64,000 nt of DNA, taken from the NCBI GenBank assembly GCA_025058215.1, contig JANXEO010000001.1, forward strand, positions 124,001 to 188,000, in the 5' to 3' direction. The stretch is from Candidatus Methanomethylicia archaeon. GTDB taxonomy: Archaea; Thermoproteota; Methanomethylicia; Culexarchaeales; Culexarchaeaceae. A program made the position numbers and the translations under genes. Position 1 is the stretch's first letter, and the number at the start of each line of letters is the position of its first letter. Below are positions 54,682 to 63,819 of this stretch, piece after piece. The notes beneath the pieces were generated by a model that ran no database searches, was not told where the DNA came from, and saw nothing but the letters and a program-made list of their open reading frames with translations.

Positions 54682-55719
54682 TCACCTACATAAACTAAAA
54701 ACGCATATCTCCCTAATCAAATTTTTATGGACTTTCATGATGTGAGATTCAATTAATTTAAATCCTATACTAAACCCGACTTCGCTCAGACCAATATAAT
54801 TTGGGGTTGCCAAACATATATACCCATTTTCAGACAATAAAGTATATATTTCACTCAGGAAAACAAAAATTAAATTCTTTAAATTAACGCCTTTAGTAGA
54901 TGCAGTCCTCCCATATGGTGGATCAGTAGCTACATAATCAATACACTTAAATGGTAAATATCTTGCATCCCCCATTACCAAATCAAAATTGTTGAGATTG
55001 AAAAAACGCATATTATACATACATCCTCTTAACATTCTTTTATCTATATCTAAACCGATAACTCTGCACCCAATTAAAGCTGCCTCTATAAGAAAACCTC
55101 CAAATCCACAAAATGGATCGAAAAATATACCACCACTCCTAGCCCTACAAAGATTTACGAAAAGTCTAGAAATTATTGGGTCAAGAGAACTAGGATGAAT
55201 AAACGGTCTTATACCAGCCCATCTAGAAAAGAATTTCCCTCTATTAACTTCTCCCAAAAGAATTCCAAAAACAAATTTTCCACCACTTAAAACACCAATT
55301 AAAGTAACATCAGGATTATCTAAATTCACTTTAGAAGCACCATTTAGAGAATTTAATATTAATCTCCCGATTTCAGATTCAAGGGATTTCGTAGATAGAT
55401 TCATCGAAGAAGAAAAAATCCTTTTGACTCTAACACAAAAACTCTTAGTAAGAAGAAAAGACCAATCAATATCTCTACATAATCTAAAAATTAAATCTTC
55501 ATCAGCATCACAGAATAACAATTCCTTTGCTCCAAAGAAGACCATACTAGACCTATTGAGAATTCTGTTAACAAAATCTATTGGCATTGAAACTCGGAAA
55601 ATACATGGAGGAGAGTACAAAAATTTATGAGGAATACGTTCAGCCTCTAATATAGCCTTAACTTCAGCTGCAGGAAGAGATTCATGTTCACATGATAACC
55701 TAAAAAACATGTTTTCCAT
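54682..55719 (-). CDS. tRNA (guanine10-N2)-methyltransferase (TrmG10, THUMP)
   Basis: A 345-aa protein with an N-terminal THUMP-type RNA-binding region (about 1-150) and a SAM methyltransferase domain: GGIFFDPFCGFGGFLIEAAL as SAM motif I and catalytic TDPPYGRTAS near residue 268. This architecture is that of archaeal Trm11/TrmG10, which makes m2(2)G10 in tRNA. ATG 55719; the prs stop lies 6 bp upstream. Confidence 0.88.
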   Translation of the reverse strand: MENMFFRLSCEHESLPAAEVKAILEAERIPHKFLYSPPCIFRVSMPIDFVNRILNRSSMVFFGAKELLFCDADEDLIFRLCRDIDWSFLLTKSFCVRVKRIFSSSMNLSTKSLESEIGRLILNSLNGASKVNLDNPDVTLIGVLSGGKFVFGILLGEVNRGKFFSRWAGIRPFIHPSSLDPIISRLFVNLCRARSGGIFFDPFCGFGGFLIEAALIGCRVIGLDIDKRMLRGCMYNMRFFNLNNFDLVMGDARYLPFKCIDYVATDPPYGRTASTKGVNLKNLIFVFLSEIYTLLSENGYICLATPNYIGLSEVGFSIGFKLIESHIMKVHKNLIREICVFSLCR

Positions 55720-55725
55720 GGTCTA

Positions 55726-56604
55726 TCATTCAATTAAAGATTTTATTGCTTCAACTATTATCGGGGCTACAGAAACACGACTAAGATATGATTCAACGGT
55801 ATCAGTAGATATAATAAAATCAACACCTGCATTAAGCATACTATTAACGGCATTACCAATAAATAGACCATGGGTGCAACAAGCAAAAACTCTATTAGTA
55901 CCGTGAGCCTTCAAAGTTTTTGAAGCATTAACAATAGTTCCACCAGTAGTTATAATATCATCAGTTATAATAACATCTCTATTATAAACATCAAATTCCT
56001 TTAGTTCAGATGCAACAGCACCAGTCAATCTATCCCTCTTTTTAACTATGTAATCATATTCAGCATTAATCCTTTTAGCTACAATTTCAGCATACTTTAA
56101 AGCTTTTTGATCAGGAGCTAAAACAAGAGGATTTTTAAGATTATAATTAGCTAATAAATCTCCAATTAATGGAAATGCTGAAACTTCAATTACCTTCCCT
56201 CTGAAAAACTTTAGTACTTCATCACTATGAACATCTACAAATACATATTTACAAACCCCATAGTAATTTAATAGTTCGGCTAATACTTTTACACTTATTA
56301 TCTCACCATCCAAAAACTTCTTATCTTGTCGCATATAAGCTACATAAGGTAAAACTAATATCAAATCTTTACATCCATATTCACGTAAAAGTTTCAATAA
56401 GAAGAATAATTCCACAATTCTCTTATCTTGAGGTGGCGATAAAGAATGTACTAAAACTACATTATCATCAATTTTTGATAGAAGTCTAAAATAACTTTCA
56501 CCATCAGCAAATAATTTCCATTCTAAATTCAATATATCTATTGATAATATTCTTGAAATTGATAATCCAAGACCATATGAAGAAGGGCCTATCAATAACT
56601 TCAT
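55726..56604 (-). CDS. prs: Ribose-phosphate pyrophosphokinase (PRPP synthase)
   Basis: A 292-aa enzyme supplying PRPP for nucleotide, His and NAD synthesis. FVDVHSDEVLKFF (metal/ATP loop) and the PRPP motif VIITDDIITTGGTIVNA are present; VLVLPYVAYMRQDKKF is also typical. Length fits the archaeal class. ATG 56604 (MKLLIGPSSYG) is preferred to the in-frame start 15 bp upstream. PRPP also feeds the nicotinate phosphoribosyltransferase in this window. Confidence 0.95.
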   Translation of the reverse strand: MKLLIGPSSYGLGLSISRILSIDILNLEWKLFADGESYFRLLSKIDDNVVLVHSLSPPQDKRIVELFFLLKLLREYGCKDLILVLPYVAYMRQDKKFLDGEIISVKVLAELLNYYGVCKYVFVDVHSDEVLKFFRGKVIEVSAFPLIGDLLANYNLKNPLVLAPDQKALKYAEIVAKRINAEYDYIVKKRDRLTGAVASELKEFDVYNRDVIITDDIITTGGTIVNASKTLKAHGTNRVFACCTHGLFIGNAVNSMLNAGVDFIISTDTVESYLSRVSVAPIIVEAIKSLIE

Positions 56605-56654
56605 TGAAGTCACTAACAAAATATCAAATTAAGAAGCTAATAAAATTTCATTGA

Positions 56655-56747
56655 TGCGGCGGCCGGGATTTGAACCCGGGTTTCCTGTCTAAAGTAGATA
56701 ACAGGCTCGGCAAGCCTGTGTCCTAGTCCAGGCTAGACCACCGCCGC
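56655..56747 (-). tRNA. tRNA-Gly (GCC) with about 17 extra nt before the T arm
   Basis: Minus strand: acceptor GCGGCGG/CCGCCGC, anticodon stem CAGGC/GCCTG, loop TTGCCGA (anticodon GCC), T arm CCGGG-TTCAAAT-CCCGG and discriminator A. CCA is not encoded. Between the anticodon stem and T stem there are 22 nt (56680-56701) instead of about 5. CCTG and CAGG flanking it can pair around a TCTA-CTT-TAGA hairpin with a 3-nt bulge. This looks like a non-canonical intron in the variable region; a canonical position 37/38 intron does not fit. The exact mature form is not certain. Confidence 0.85.
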
Positions 56748-56841
56748 ACTATATATGTCGTTTACGTATAAAAATTAAAACTTTACCATACTAACTGAGA
56801 AACATTATATATTAAATCAATATATATTTATGTGAATTTTC

Positions 56842-57183
56842 ATGAACAAGGATGTAGAGATTCAATGCCCATGTGGAACTACAATAAGAAGTCCAAAGCA
56901 ATATAGGTTAATGTTTGTAAGAAAAGAGGCTCTGGAAATAGACATACTTTGTTCAAATGATCTATGTTACTTGAAAGAGTTAGGAGTAATAAAATTTGAA
57001 GTAGATAGTAATGGAAATTTGAAATTTAGTAAAGCAGAATTCCATACACCATTCGTAACTTGGAATACTAGTAGAATAGGTTATGAAGAAACACTAGGAA
57101 AATTAAAAGAACACCTTAAAAGAATAATTCTCGAAACAATAGATTGGAACGAAATAAAAAGGTCTTTAAGTGAGGGAAAGTAA
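56842..57183 (+). CDS. Conserved-looking hypothetical, Cys-rich N-terminus
   Basis: A 113-aa soluble protein. Cysteines at IQCPCGTT (residues 8-10) and ILCSNDLCYLKE (about 37-43) could bind zinc. The C-terminal half is helical and charged. No family is recognised. A TATA-like ATATATATTT at 56820-56829 is close to ATG 56842, suggesting a leaderless mRNA. It is followed, in the same direction, by the DUF1177 gene. Confidence 0.65.
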   Translation: MNKDVEIQCPCGTTIRSPKQYRLMFVRKEALEIDILCSNDLCYLKELGVIKFEVDSNGNLKFSKAEFHTPFVTWNTSRIGYEETLGKLKEHLKRIILETIDWNEIKRSLSEGK

Positions 57184-57230
57184 TTAACTAACAACTCTTA
57201 AAGTTTAAACTTTATATAAATAATCTTGGG

Positions 57231-58190
57231 GTGGGAAAAATCTCTTGCTTAAAACATGTAATGGAAGCTATAGAAATACTTGAAGATGCTAATGTGAATA
57301 GTTTAAAAGTTAAAAAAGAATTGGAAAAAAGAGGAGTAGATTTTGTGGAAGAAGAAACAATATACGGAGAAAGAGGTAAAACTGATTTTATAAAAATAGG
57401 TATAATTGGAAGAGAAGGGAAGATAAATAATGGTAATAAACCAACATTAGGGATCATTGGAAGGCTTGGAGGATTAAGTGCAAGACCACAAACTCTTGGT
57501 TTAGTTTCCGATGCTGATGGAGCAATAGTAGCAATAGCGTCAGCAATGAAATTAGCCGACTTAAAGAAAAAGGGGGATGTAATGCTGGGAGATGTAATAA
57601 TAACTACTCATATATGTCCCAATGCACCAACAAAACCCCATAAACCGGTACCATTTATGAGTACACCAGTGGAAATGTATACGTTAATTATGAGAGAAGT
57701 GGATGAAAAAATGGATGCCATACTTTCAGTAGATGCAACAAAAGGTAATAGAATTATAAAGGTTAATGGATTTGCAATAACACCAACTATTGTAAATGGT
57801 TGGATATTGAAGGTCAGCGATGATTTAATAAATATTTATGAAAGAGTTACAGGACATAGAGTTTACATAGTACCAATAACCATGCAAGATATAACACCTT
57901 ATGTAGAGGGAATCTACCATATAAATAGTATAGTTCAACCATGGATAGCAACAAGATCACCAGTTGTTGGAGTAGCAATTACAACCGAAGTACCTATAGC
58001 TGGTTGTGCAACTGGAGCAACATACATATGGGGTTTAGAGCAAGCTACCAGATTTTGCATAGAAGTTGCTAAGGATTACACAACAGGATTATGCAAATTC
58101 TATGATGAAGAAGAATATAAGAAACTCTTAGAGTTATATGGAGATATGGAGAGGTTACGAGGCAAATTCAGTTTTAAGAAAAAAACTTAA
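57231..58190 (+). CDS. DUF1177 family protein
   Basis: A 319-aa protein. IGRLGGLSARPQTLGLVSDA, DVIITTHICPNAPTKPHKPV and the final VAITTEVPIAGCATGATYIW are typical of DUF1177 proteins. Their function is not known to me; sequence context in some genomes suggests peptide or amino-acid metabolism, but this is weak. GTG 57231 has a TATA-like TTTATATAAAT only 12 bp before it, so the true start may be ATG 57261. The 3' end overlaps the opposite-strand TIM-barrel gene by 36 bp. Confidence 0.85.
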   Translation: MGKISCLKHVMEAIEILEDANVNSLKVKKELEKRGVDFVEEETIYGERGKTDFIKIGIIGREGKINNGNKPTLGIIGRLGGLSARPQTLGLVSDADGAIVAIASAMKLADLKKKGDVMLGDVIITTHICPNAPTKPHKPVPFMSTPVEMYTLIMREVDEKMDAILSVDATKGNRIIKVNGFAITPTIVNGWILKVSDDLINIYERVTGHRVYIVPITMQDITPYVEGIYHINSIVQPWIATRSPVVGVAITTEVPIAGCATGATYIWGLEQATRFCIEVAKDYTTGLCKFYDEEEYKKLLELYGDMERLRGKFSFKKKT

Positions 58191-58958
58191 TGTATACAGA
58201 CTTTTTAAAGCATCATTATAAGAAAGATTCTCTATAATCATGGGACATCTTAAACCTTCATTAAATATTTTTTTAAGGTATGATCTCCAATATTGAGAAC
58301 CAGTATGGAGAGACCAATGTCTATCAATTCTATCATCATTTCCACTAATATGCAAATATTTTATTCTATTGTGGAAATTTAATAGGTAATCATAGAAAAT
58401 ACCTGTTATATGAGCGTGAGAAATATCTAAAGCCATCATGAAATTTCTAGATTCATTAAAGAAACGTTTAAAATCATGTATTGACATTATAGTAGATCTA
58501 TCAGTAGCTAAGTTTTCTAGTAATGGGATTATACCGTAATCACTACATAGATCTCCCAATGATAAAAGGAAGTAGAAACCTTCGATTATCGGCTCATTTA
58601 AATCATTAAATAAATAAGTAAATGAATCAAGTAAGCCTGGATGAAATATTACATATTTGCATCCTAATTTATGAGCATGTTCAATTGATTCTAAATAAAG
58701 TTTCATGCTAAAGCGTCTAACAATATCATTAGATGCAGAAATATTTACTGATGTAAAAGGTGCATGGATACTTAATGTAATATTAGTATTTGATGTGATT
58801 TTAAGGAGATTCTTAATTTTATTATCATCGAGAAAATGTGGTCCATCATCTACTATTTCCCAGAAATAAATGTTAGAATCAACAATATGTTTCATGAAAA
58901 CATTGAAATTCTTGGATACAAAACATAAGGATGAAATACCGATGACCATAACGTTCAC
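58155..58958 (-). CDS. Sugar phosphate isomerase/epimerase-like TIM-barrel protein
   Basis: A 267-aa protein of the xylose-isomerase-like/AP endonuclease 2 fold. LSIHAPFTSVNIS, KYVIFHPGLLDSF, IIPLLENLATDRST, MALDISHAHI and KYLHISGNDDRIDRHWSLHTG hold the His, Glu and Asp residues expected to bind metals. It could be a sugar isomerase or endonuclease IV-like enzyme; the metal ligands support activity but not substrate. It is convergent with DUF1177, with a tail-to-tail overlap. Confidence 0.78.
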   Translation of the reverse strand: MNVMVIGISSLCFVSKNFNVFMKHIVDSNIYFWEIVDDGPHFLDDNKIKNLLKITSNTNITLSIHAPFTSVNISASNDIVRRFSMKLYLESIEHAHKLGCKYVIFHPGLLDSFTYLFNDLNEPIIEGFYFLLSLGDLCSDYGIIPLLENLATDRSTIMSIHDFKRFFNESRNFMMALDISHAHITGIFYDYLLNFHNRIKYLHISGNDDRIDRHWSLHTGSQYWRSYLKKIFNEGLRCPMIIENLSYNDALKSLYTLSFFLKTEFAS

Positions 58959-59086
58959 GTCTATTAAAATCTATTAAGTATTATTCAAATATATTTCTCA
59001 ATATAGTAACAAAGAGTGCACTAATTACCAATATAACAGAACATGTAAATTTAAAATATCGCTATTGTAGATAATAGATGTAACAA

Positions 59087-60163
59087 ATGAGGATTATAAA
59101 AATTGATGAGAAAAGTAAGGAATTACAGTTAAAGATAGAAGATGATGATGATTTATGGGTACTTCATAATATAATAGACGAAGGAGACGAATTATATGCA
59201 AAAACTACTAGAGAAATAAAAATAGGAGATGAAGGAGTAAGAAAGAGTATGTACATTGGTATAAAGGTGGAAAAAATAGAATTCCAACCTTTCACAAATA
59301 GATTAAGAGTAGGTGGACCAATAATATACCATCCAGAAAAATATGAAGAATATGGTTTTATGGGAGCCTATCACACTATAGGCATTAAAGCACAAGATGA
59401 AGTAAGAATTATAAAAAACAAATTGTTAAAATCGACATTAAAATATTTAGAAAGAGCATGTAAACTTAAAAGTGAAAAAATACTCATAGTGTCGATAGAT
59501 GATGAAGAAGTTGCTGCCGGAGTTATGAGAGAATATGGTATAGAAATTATATTCGAAATTCAAATGAAATTACCAGGAAAGAAAGAAGCTGAAATAAGAG
59601 AAGAAAAGGTAAAGGAGGTAATGAATGAAATAATCACAAAAATCTACGAAATAATTGAAGGTAGAAAAATTAAAACCATTATTATATCGGGAATAAGCTA
59701 CTTAAGGGAGAGATTAACAAAAGAAATCTTAAATAACAAAGAGAAGTTGAAAAATATTATACTCATAAGTGAAGATACGTCAAGTGGAGGGGTAAAAGGG
59801 ATAAATGAAATTCTAAAAAAGGATAGTATGACAAAAGCATTAAAAACATTAAAGATTATCGAAGATTCAAAGATTATGAGAGAATACTTAGAAATACTAT
59901 CAAAAAATACGCGTAAAGTAACTTGGGGTATTAGTGAAACTTATAAAGTTGCTAAAATTGGAGCAATAAAAACTCTAATTATATCAAATAGACTACTTAG
60001 AAGTTGTGGAGAAGTAGGAAGTAAAATTGAAGAAATAATAGAATACGTTGAGAAATACGGTGGAGAAATTAGGATAATATCGGAAATGAGTGAAGCAGGT
60101 AGAGAGCTTATATCACTTGGTGGGATAGTAGCAATATTAAGGTATGAAGTAAATTCTAAATGA
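59087..60163 (+). CDS. pelA: mRNA surveillance protein Pelota
   Basis: A 358-aa eRF1 homologue for rescue of stalled ribosomes, together with aEF1A/ABCE1. The N-terminal Sm-like domain contains DDDDLWVLHNIIDEGDELYA; the central domain has VSIDDEEVAAGVMREYG; the C-terminal domain ends with GGEIRIISEMSEAGRELISL. It lacks the GGQ motif of release factors, as expected. ATG 59087; TATA-like TTTAAAATA at 59050-59058. Confidence 0.93.
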   Translation: MRIIKIDEKSKELQLKIEDDDDLWVLHNIIDEGDELYAKTTREIKIGDEGVRKSMYIGIKVEKIEFQPFTNRLRVGGPIIYHPEKYEEYGFMGAYHTIGIKAQDEVRIIKNKLLKSTLKYLERACKLKSEKILIVSIDDEEVAAGVMREYGIEIIFEIQMKLPGKKEAEIREEKVKEVMNEIITKIYEIIEGRKIKTIIISGISYLRERLTKEILNNKEKLKNIILISEDTSSGGVKGINEILKKDSMTKALKTLKIIEDSKIMREYLEILSKNTRKVTWGISETYKVAKIGAIKTLIISNRLLRSCGEVGSKIEEIIEYVEKYGGEIRIISEMSEAGRELISLGGIVAILRYEVNSK

Positions 60164-60239
60164 AAGTTATTTAAAGTTAAAGATGATTAAATTGAATAAT
60201 TGAAAGAAAAACATAAAAGTAATGAAAGTGGTTTCTATA

Positions 60240-60297
60240 TGGCAATGATGATGCGTGTAAGGGCTGAAAAGTGAAGAGCCAACAGACTCTGAGCCTT
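60240..60297 (+). ncRNA. C/D box guide RNA
   Basis: Box C ATGATGA (60245-60251), 12-nt guide TGCGTGTAAGGG, box D' CTGA (60264-60267), 3-nt spacer, box C' GTGAAGA (60271-60277), 11-nt guide GCCAACAGACT and box D CTGA (60289-60292). GGC before C and GCC after D form a terminal stem. All spacings are textbook for archaeal sRNAs. The two guides would methylate RNAs containing CCCTTACACGCA and AGTCTGTTGGC; the targets were not identified. It lies between pelA and the Lrp-like gene. Confidence 0.85.
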
Positions 60298-60359
60298 TTA
60301 AAACAAATTAAAGGGAAAAACTTTAAAATATAAAATAAAAAATTAATAAATTGATTGTA

Positions 60360-61457
60360 ATGTTTGATTGGAGAGAAAGCCAAACATTCAGAAAGTATTC
60401 TAAAGCAATAGATAAAACTTGCAAGAAAATGATAAGTGTACTTCACGAAACTAAAACAAATAATTTATCATTGCTAGCAAAAAAAGCAAGCATGTCTCCT
60501 GCATTAGTCCACTACTACTATGATAAACTAACTAGTAGAAATATATTGAAGTTGAAGGTGAAAGTTAATGTGAGGAGCATAGGACTTCAACCAATTGAAG
60601 TTATTCTAAAGAATAGAGATGAGAAAAGTTATGTTAACATTGAGTCAAAATTAAGGAGTATAGAATATTGGAAGAATATTGGGAAATACTATGTGCAAAT
60701 GGAGACATATTGGTATGTATACTATAATATTCCAAAAGAGGCTATGAACAATTTTAATAGATTTATAAGATCATTAGAAAAAAATGATGTCGAAATAGTA
60801 TATATTAATTATAATCCAATAGAAATAAATACTAAGCCAAATATCGATTGGTTTAATGAAGAAGAAAGATTATGGGATTTCCAATGGGATAAATGGATAG
60901 ATGAGATCTTATTAGAAGAGGAGATGGAAATACCTACAACTAAAGTTGAAGAATACATAGTATTAGATAAACCAGATGTATTTATATTAAAGAAGCTAGA
61001 AGAAGATGCTGAAACATCATTTAAAGAAATAGCTAATGAAATGGGGGTCACTCCCCCAACCATTAGATATCACTATTACAAACATTTAATAAAATACGGC
61101 GTAATAGAAGGTTATGAAGCAGAATTAGCACTTTATCCAGATGAAATCTCATTACGTATTCTAAATTTAATACAGTTTAGTAGTAGGAAACATATGAGCA
61201 TCTTTCTAACTTCATTAGAGGGAAAGCCATTTTCAAATAAGGCTACAATAAACTTAGAAAATAATACGGCAATAATATATAGTTACGTACCATTTGATCA
61301 AATAACGGACTTTAATAAAACTTTAATAAAAATGAAGAAATTAGGTATTATAAAAGATTGCATATTTGGATTAACTGATAGAAAGTCTATTGAAGAAAAA
61401 CCATTGCCAATGAATTTATATGAAAAAGGAAAATGGATGACAAATTTTAACTTTTAA
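60360..61457 (+). CDS. Duplicated Lrp/AsnC-like winged-helix protein
   Basis: A 365-aa protein with two similar halves. Each begins with a helix-turn-helix: LSLLAKKASMSPALVHYYYD (about 38-57) and FKEIANEMGVTPPTIRYHYY (about 221-240). Each is followed by a beta-rich segment resembling a ligand-binding RAM domain. The HTHs end in the similar HYYYDKL and YHYYKHL. A fused regulator of this size could act like an Lrp dimer in one chain. TTG 60351 is an alternative start; ATG 60360 is favoured. The targets are unknown. Confidence 0.72.
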   Translation: MFDWRESQTFRKYSKAIDKTCKKMISVLHETKTNNLSLLAKKASMSPALVHYYYDKLTSRNILKLKVKVNVRSIGLQPIEVILKNRDEKSYVNIESKLRSIEYWKNIGKYYVQMETYWYVYYNIPKEAMNNFNRFIRSLEKNDVEIVYINYNPIEINTKPNIDWFNEEERLWDFQWDKWIDEILLEEEMEIPTTKVEEYIVLDKPDVFILKKLEEDAETSFKEIANEMGVTPPTIRYHYYKHLIKYGVIEGYEAELALYPDEISLRILNLIQFSSRKHMSIFLTSLEGKPFSNKATINLENNTAIIYSYVPFDQITDFNKTLIKMKKLGIIKDCIFGLTDRKSIEEKPLPMNLYEKGKWMTNFNF

Positions 61458-61459
61458 AT

Positions 61460-63673
61460 TTATGGAATTATAAAATCTTCTGCTTTTGGTACATTTGGTG
61501 GTAATCCTTTTCTCTTCCTAATTTGTTTAATCAATTCTTCAGCAAGTTGTTGAGGCACCGGATTCCAATGTGAAAATTCAGTACTCCAGAAACATCTACC
61601 TTGAGTTGTCCCTCTAATTTGATCAGATAGATCAAATGTTTCAGACACAGGTATATTACATTTAACGAACATTAACATTTTCTGTTGCTCCATATTCAAT
61701 ATTTTTCCTCTTTTAGAAGTAATTACTCGTAATAATCCGCTAAGGAATTCTTGTGGAACTTTAGCATCCATTTTAAGAATAGGTTCTAATAGTACAGGTG
61801 ATGCCGAAAGGAATGCTGCAAAAATGGCGTTTTTAGTTGCAGGCATTATTTGAGCAGGACCTCTATGTGCTGGATCTTCATGAATCATAGCATCTATAAG
61901 CTTAACTTTTACACCTCTAATAGGTTCTTGAGCTAATGGACCTGCTTCCATAGCCCATCTGAAAGCTGATATAAGAGTTTCCTTTATATCTCTCAAATAT
62001 TGAACACCTTTAGTTACATCAACAAATATACTCAAATGTTGATCGATAGCTATAATCCCTCTAGCTTCATCAGAATCCCATCCAGCTTCAGAACGTAAAA
62101 TTTTAGCTCTTGTACGCCAATCTTGATCTTCATAAACAGCTCCAGAACTCAATAGTTTTAATGTAGTTTCATCAAGAGGTTCGATACTAATGTATATACG
62201 ATTATGTCTATTTGGAGACTTACCCTCTATAGGACCAGCAGAACCTCTTATACTTTCTCTGTAAACCACTATTGGTGGTGATACTTCTACATCAATCCCA
62301 CCGGTTCTTTGCTGTAAATCCCATAATGCTATTTCTAAGTGTAATGTTCCCATTCCACTGATTAGGTATTCTCCGGTCTCTTCATTTATTTTAACATGAA
62401 GTGTGGGATCTTCTATTGCCATTTTTCTCAACGTATCTACTAAACGTGGAAGATCAGCACTTTTCCTAGGTTCAATTGATACAGTAACAACAGGTTCACT
62501 AATATACATTAATTTCTCAAATGGCGTCATTAGACCTTTACAACCAATACTAATAATGGTTTCTCCAGCTCTTGCATCATCTAAACCTAGCAATGCAACT
62601 ATATTTCCAGCAAGAATTCTATCAACAACCTCTCTATATGGACCCATATACAATCCCACTTGCTGTATTCTACTAGATCTTTTAGCCATCATTAAATACA
62701 CCTCATCACCACTCTTGCTAATACCACTAAATATTCTTCCAGTAGTTACGAGCCCAGCATGAGGATCAACTACTATTTTACTTGCACAAATTACCAATGG
62801 CCCTTTAGGATCACATTTAAGCATTGCTTGTCCTATTTCACTATCAATATCACCACGCCATATCTTTGGTATCCTATATTTTTGAGCCACCCTTGGACTG
62901 GGAACATGTTGAACAACCATATCTAAAATTGCTCTATAAAGTGGAAATTCATCTGCTAAATGGGCTACTTCTTCTACACCCTTCTCATATGCTTTAATAA
63001 TTTCACTAAATTTCGCACCAACTTTCTGAGCTATTGGTATTGTTAAACCCCACTTATGTAATGCGGATCCAAATGCCATTTGACCTTTTAATGGGTTAAT
63101 CCTCCAAGTATCTTTAAATTCTGGTTCAGCATATAATTCTATTAAATTGTTAAAGTCTTTAATGATGTCAAGTAATCTTTGTTGAATTTCTTCAGGGGTT
63201 AATTTAAGTTCTCTAATTAATCTATCAATTTTATTAACGTATAATAAGGGTCTAACACGTTCTTCTAAAGCTTGTCTAACAACGGTTTCAGTTTGAGTCA
63301 TAACACCTTCAACAGCATCTACAACAACTATTGCTCCATCCATAACCCTTAGAGATCTAGTTACATGACCTGTAAAATCTACATGCCCAGGAGTATCTAC
63401 AAGATTAATTAAATATGCTTCTCCATTATATTCGTGATAAAGAGATACATTTGCAGCTTTAACAGTCATCTGCCTCATTTGCTCTATCGGAACATAATCT
63501 AAAGCTAAAGCTTTTCCAGCAACTTTTGGCGATATTAATCCTGCGGCCATTAAAAGAGAATCAGATAAAGTTGTTTTACCATGATCTACATGAGCTAAAG
63601 TACCTATGTTTCTAACATTATCCAGTTTATCCATTATATTTAAGACGTGCTCAGTCGTCTTGTACTTAACCAT
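61460..63673 (-). CDS. fusA: Elongation factor 2
   Basis: A 737-aa translational GTPase for translocation. G1 is AHVDHGKTTL near residue 27, G3 VDTPGHVDFTG and G4 VNKIDR. Domain IV contains DPAHRGPAQIMPAT, whose His is the diphthamide site. Length and order match archaeal EF-2 (aEF2). It is convergent with the Lrp-like gene (2-bp gap). An upstream AT-rich region of about 150 bp is shared with the divergent nucleotidyltransferase gene. Confidence 0.97.
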   Translation of the reverse strand: MVKYKTTEHVLNIMDKLDNVRNIGTLAHVDHGKTTLSDSLLMAAGLISPKVAGKALALDYVPIEQMRQMTVKAANVSLYHEYNGEAYLINLVDTPGHVDFTGHVTRSLRVMDGAIVVVDAVEGVMTQTETVVRQALEERVRPLLYVNKIDRLIRELKLTPEEIQQRLLDIIKDFNNLIELYAEPEFKDTWRINPLKGQMAFGSALHKWGLTIPIAQKVGAKFSEIIKAYEKGVEEVAHLADEFPLYRAILDMVVQHVPSPRVAQKYRIPKIWRGDIDSEIGQAMLKCDPKGPLVICASKIVVDPHAGLVTTGRIFSGISKSGDEVYLMMAKRSSRIQQVGLYMGPYREVVDRILAGNIVALLGLDDARAGETIISIGCKGLMTPFEKLMYISEPVVTVSIEPRKSADLPRLVDTLRKMAIEDPTLHVKINEETGEYLISGMGTLHLEIALWDLQQRTGGIDVEVSPPIVVYRESIRGSAGPIEGKSPNRHNRIYISIEPLDETTLKLLSSGAVYEDQDWRTRAKILRSEAGWDSDEARGIIAIDQHLSIFVDVTKGVQYLRDIKETLISAFRWAMEAGPLAQEPIRGVKVKLIDAMIHEDPAHRGPAQIMPATKNAIFAAFLSASPVLLEPILKMDAKVPQEFLSGLLRVITSKRGKILNMEQQKMLMFVKCNIPVSETFDLSDQIRGTTQGRCFWSTEFSHWNPVPQQLAEELIKQIRKRKGLPPNVPKAEDFIIP

Positions 63674-63819
63674 TCATCAACACCTCTTCAAATTAATTTA
63701 AAATTAAGAGAGAATATATAAATCTCCTTCTTAAATCTTATCACACATTAACATAACCTTCCATTAACATAGAAAAATTCAAGTTTAAACATAACAAGGA
63801 TTATGTGAAGGGGGATACT

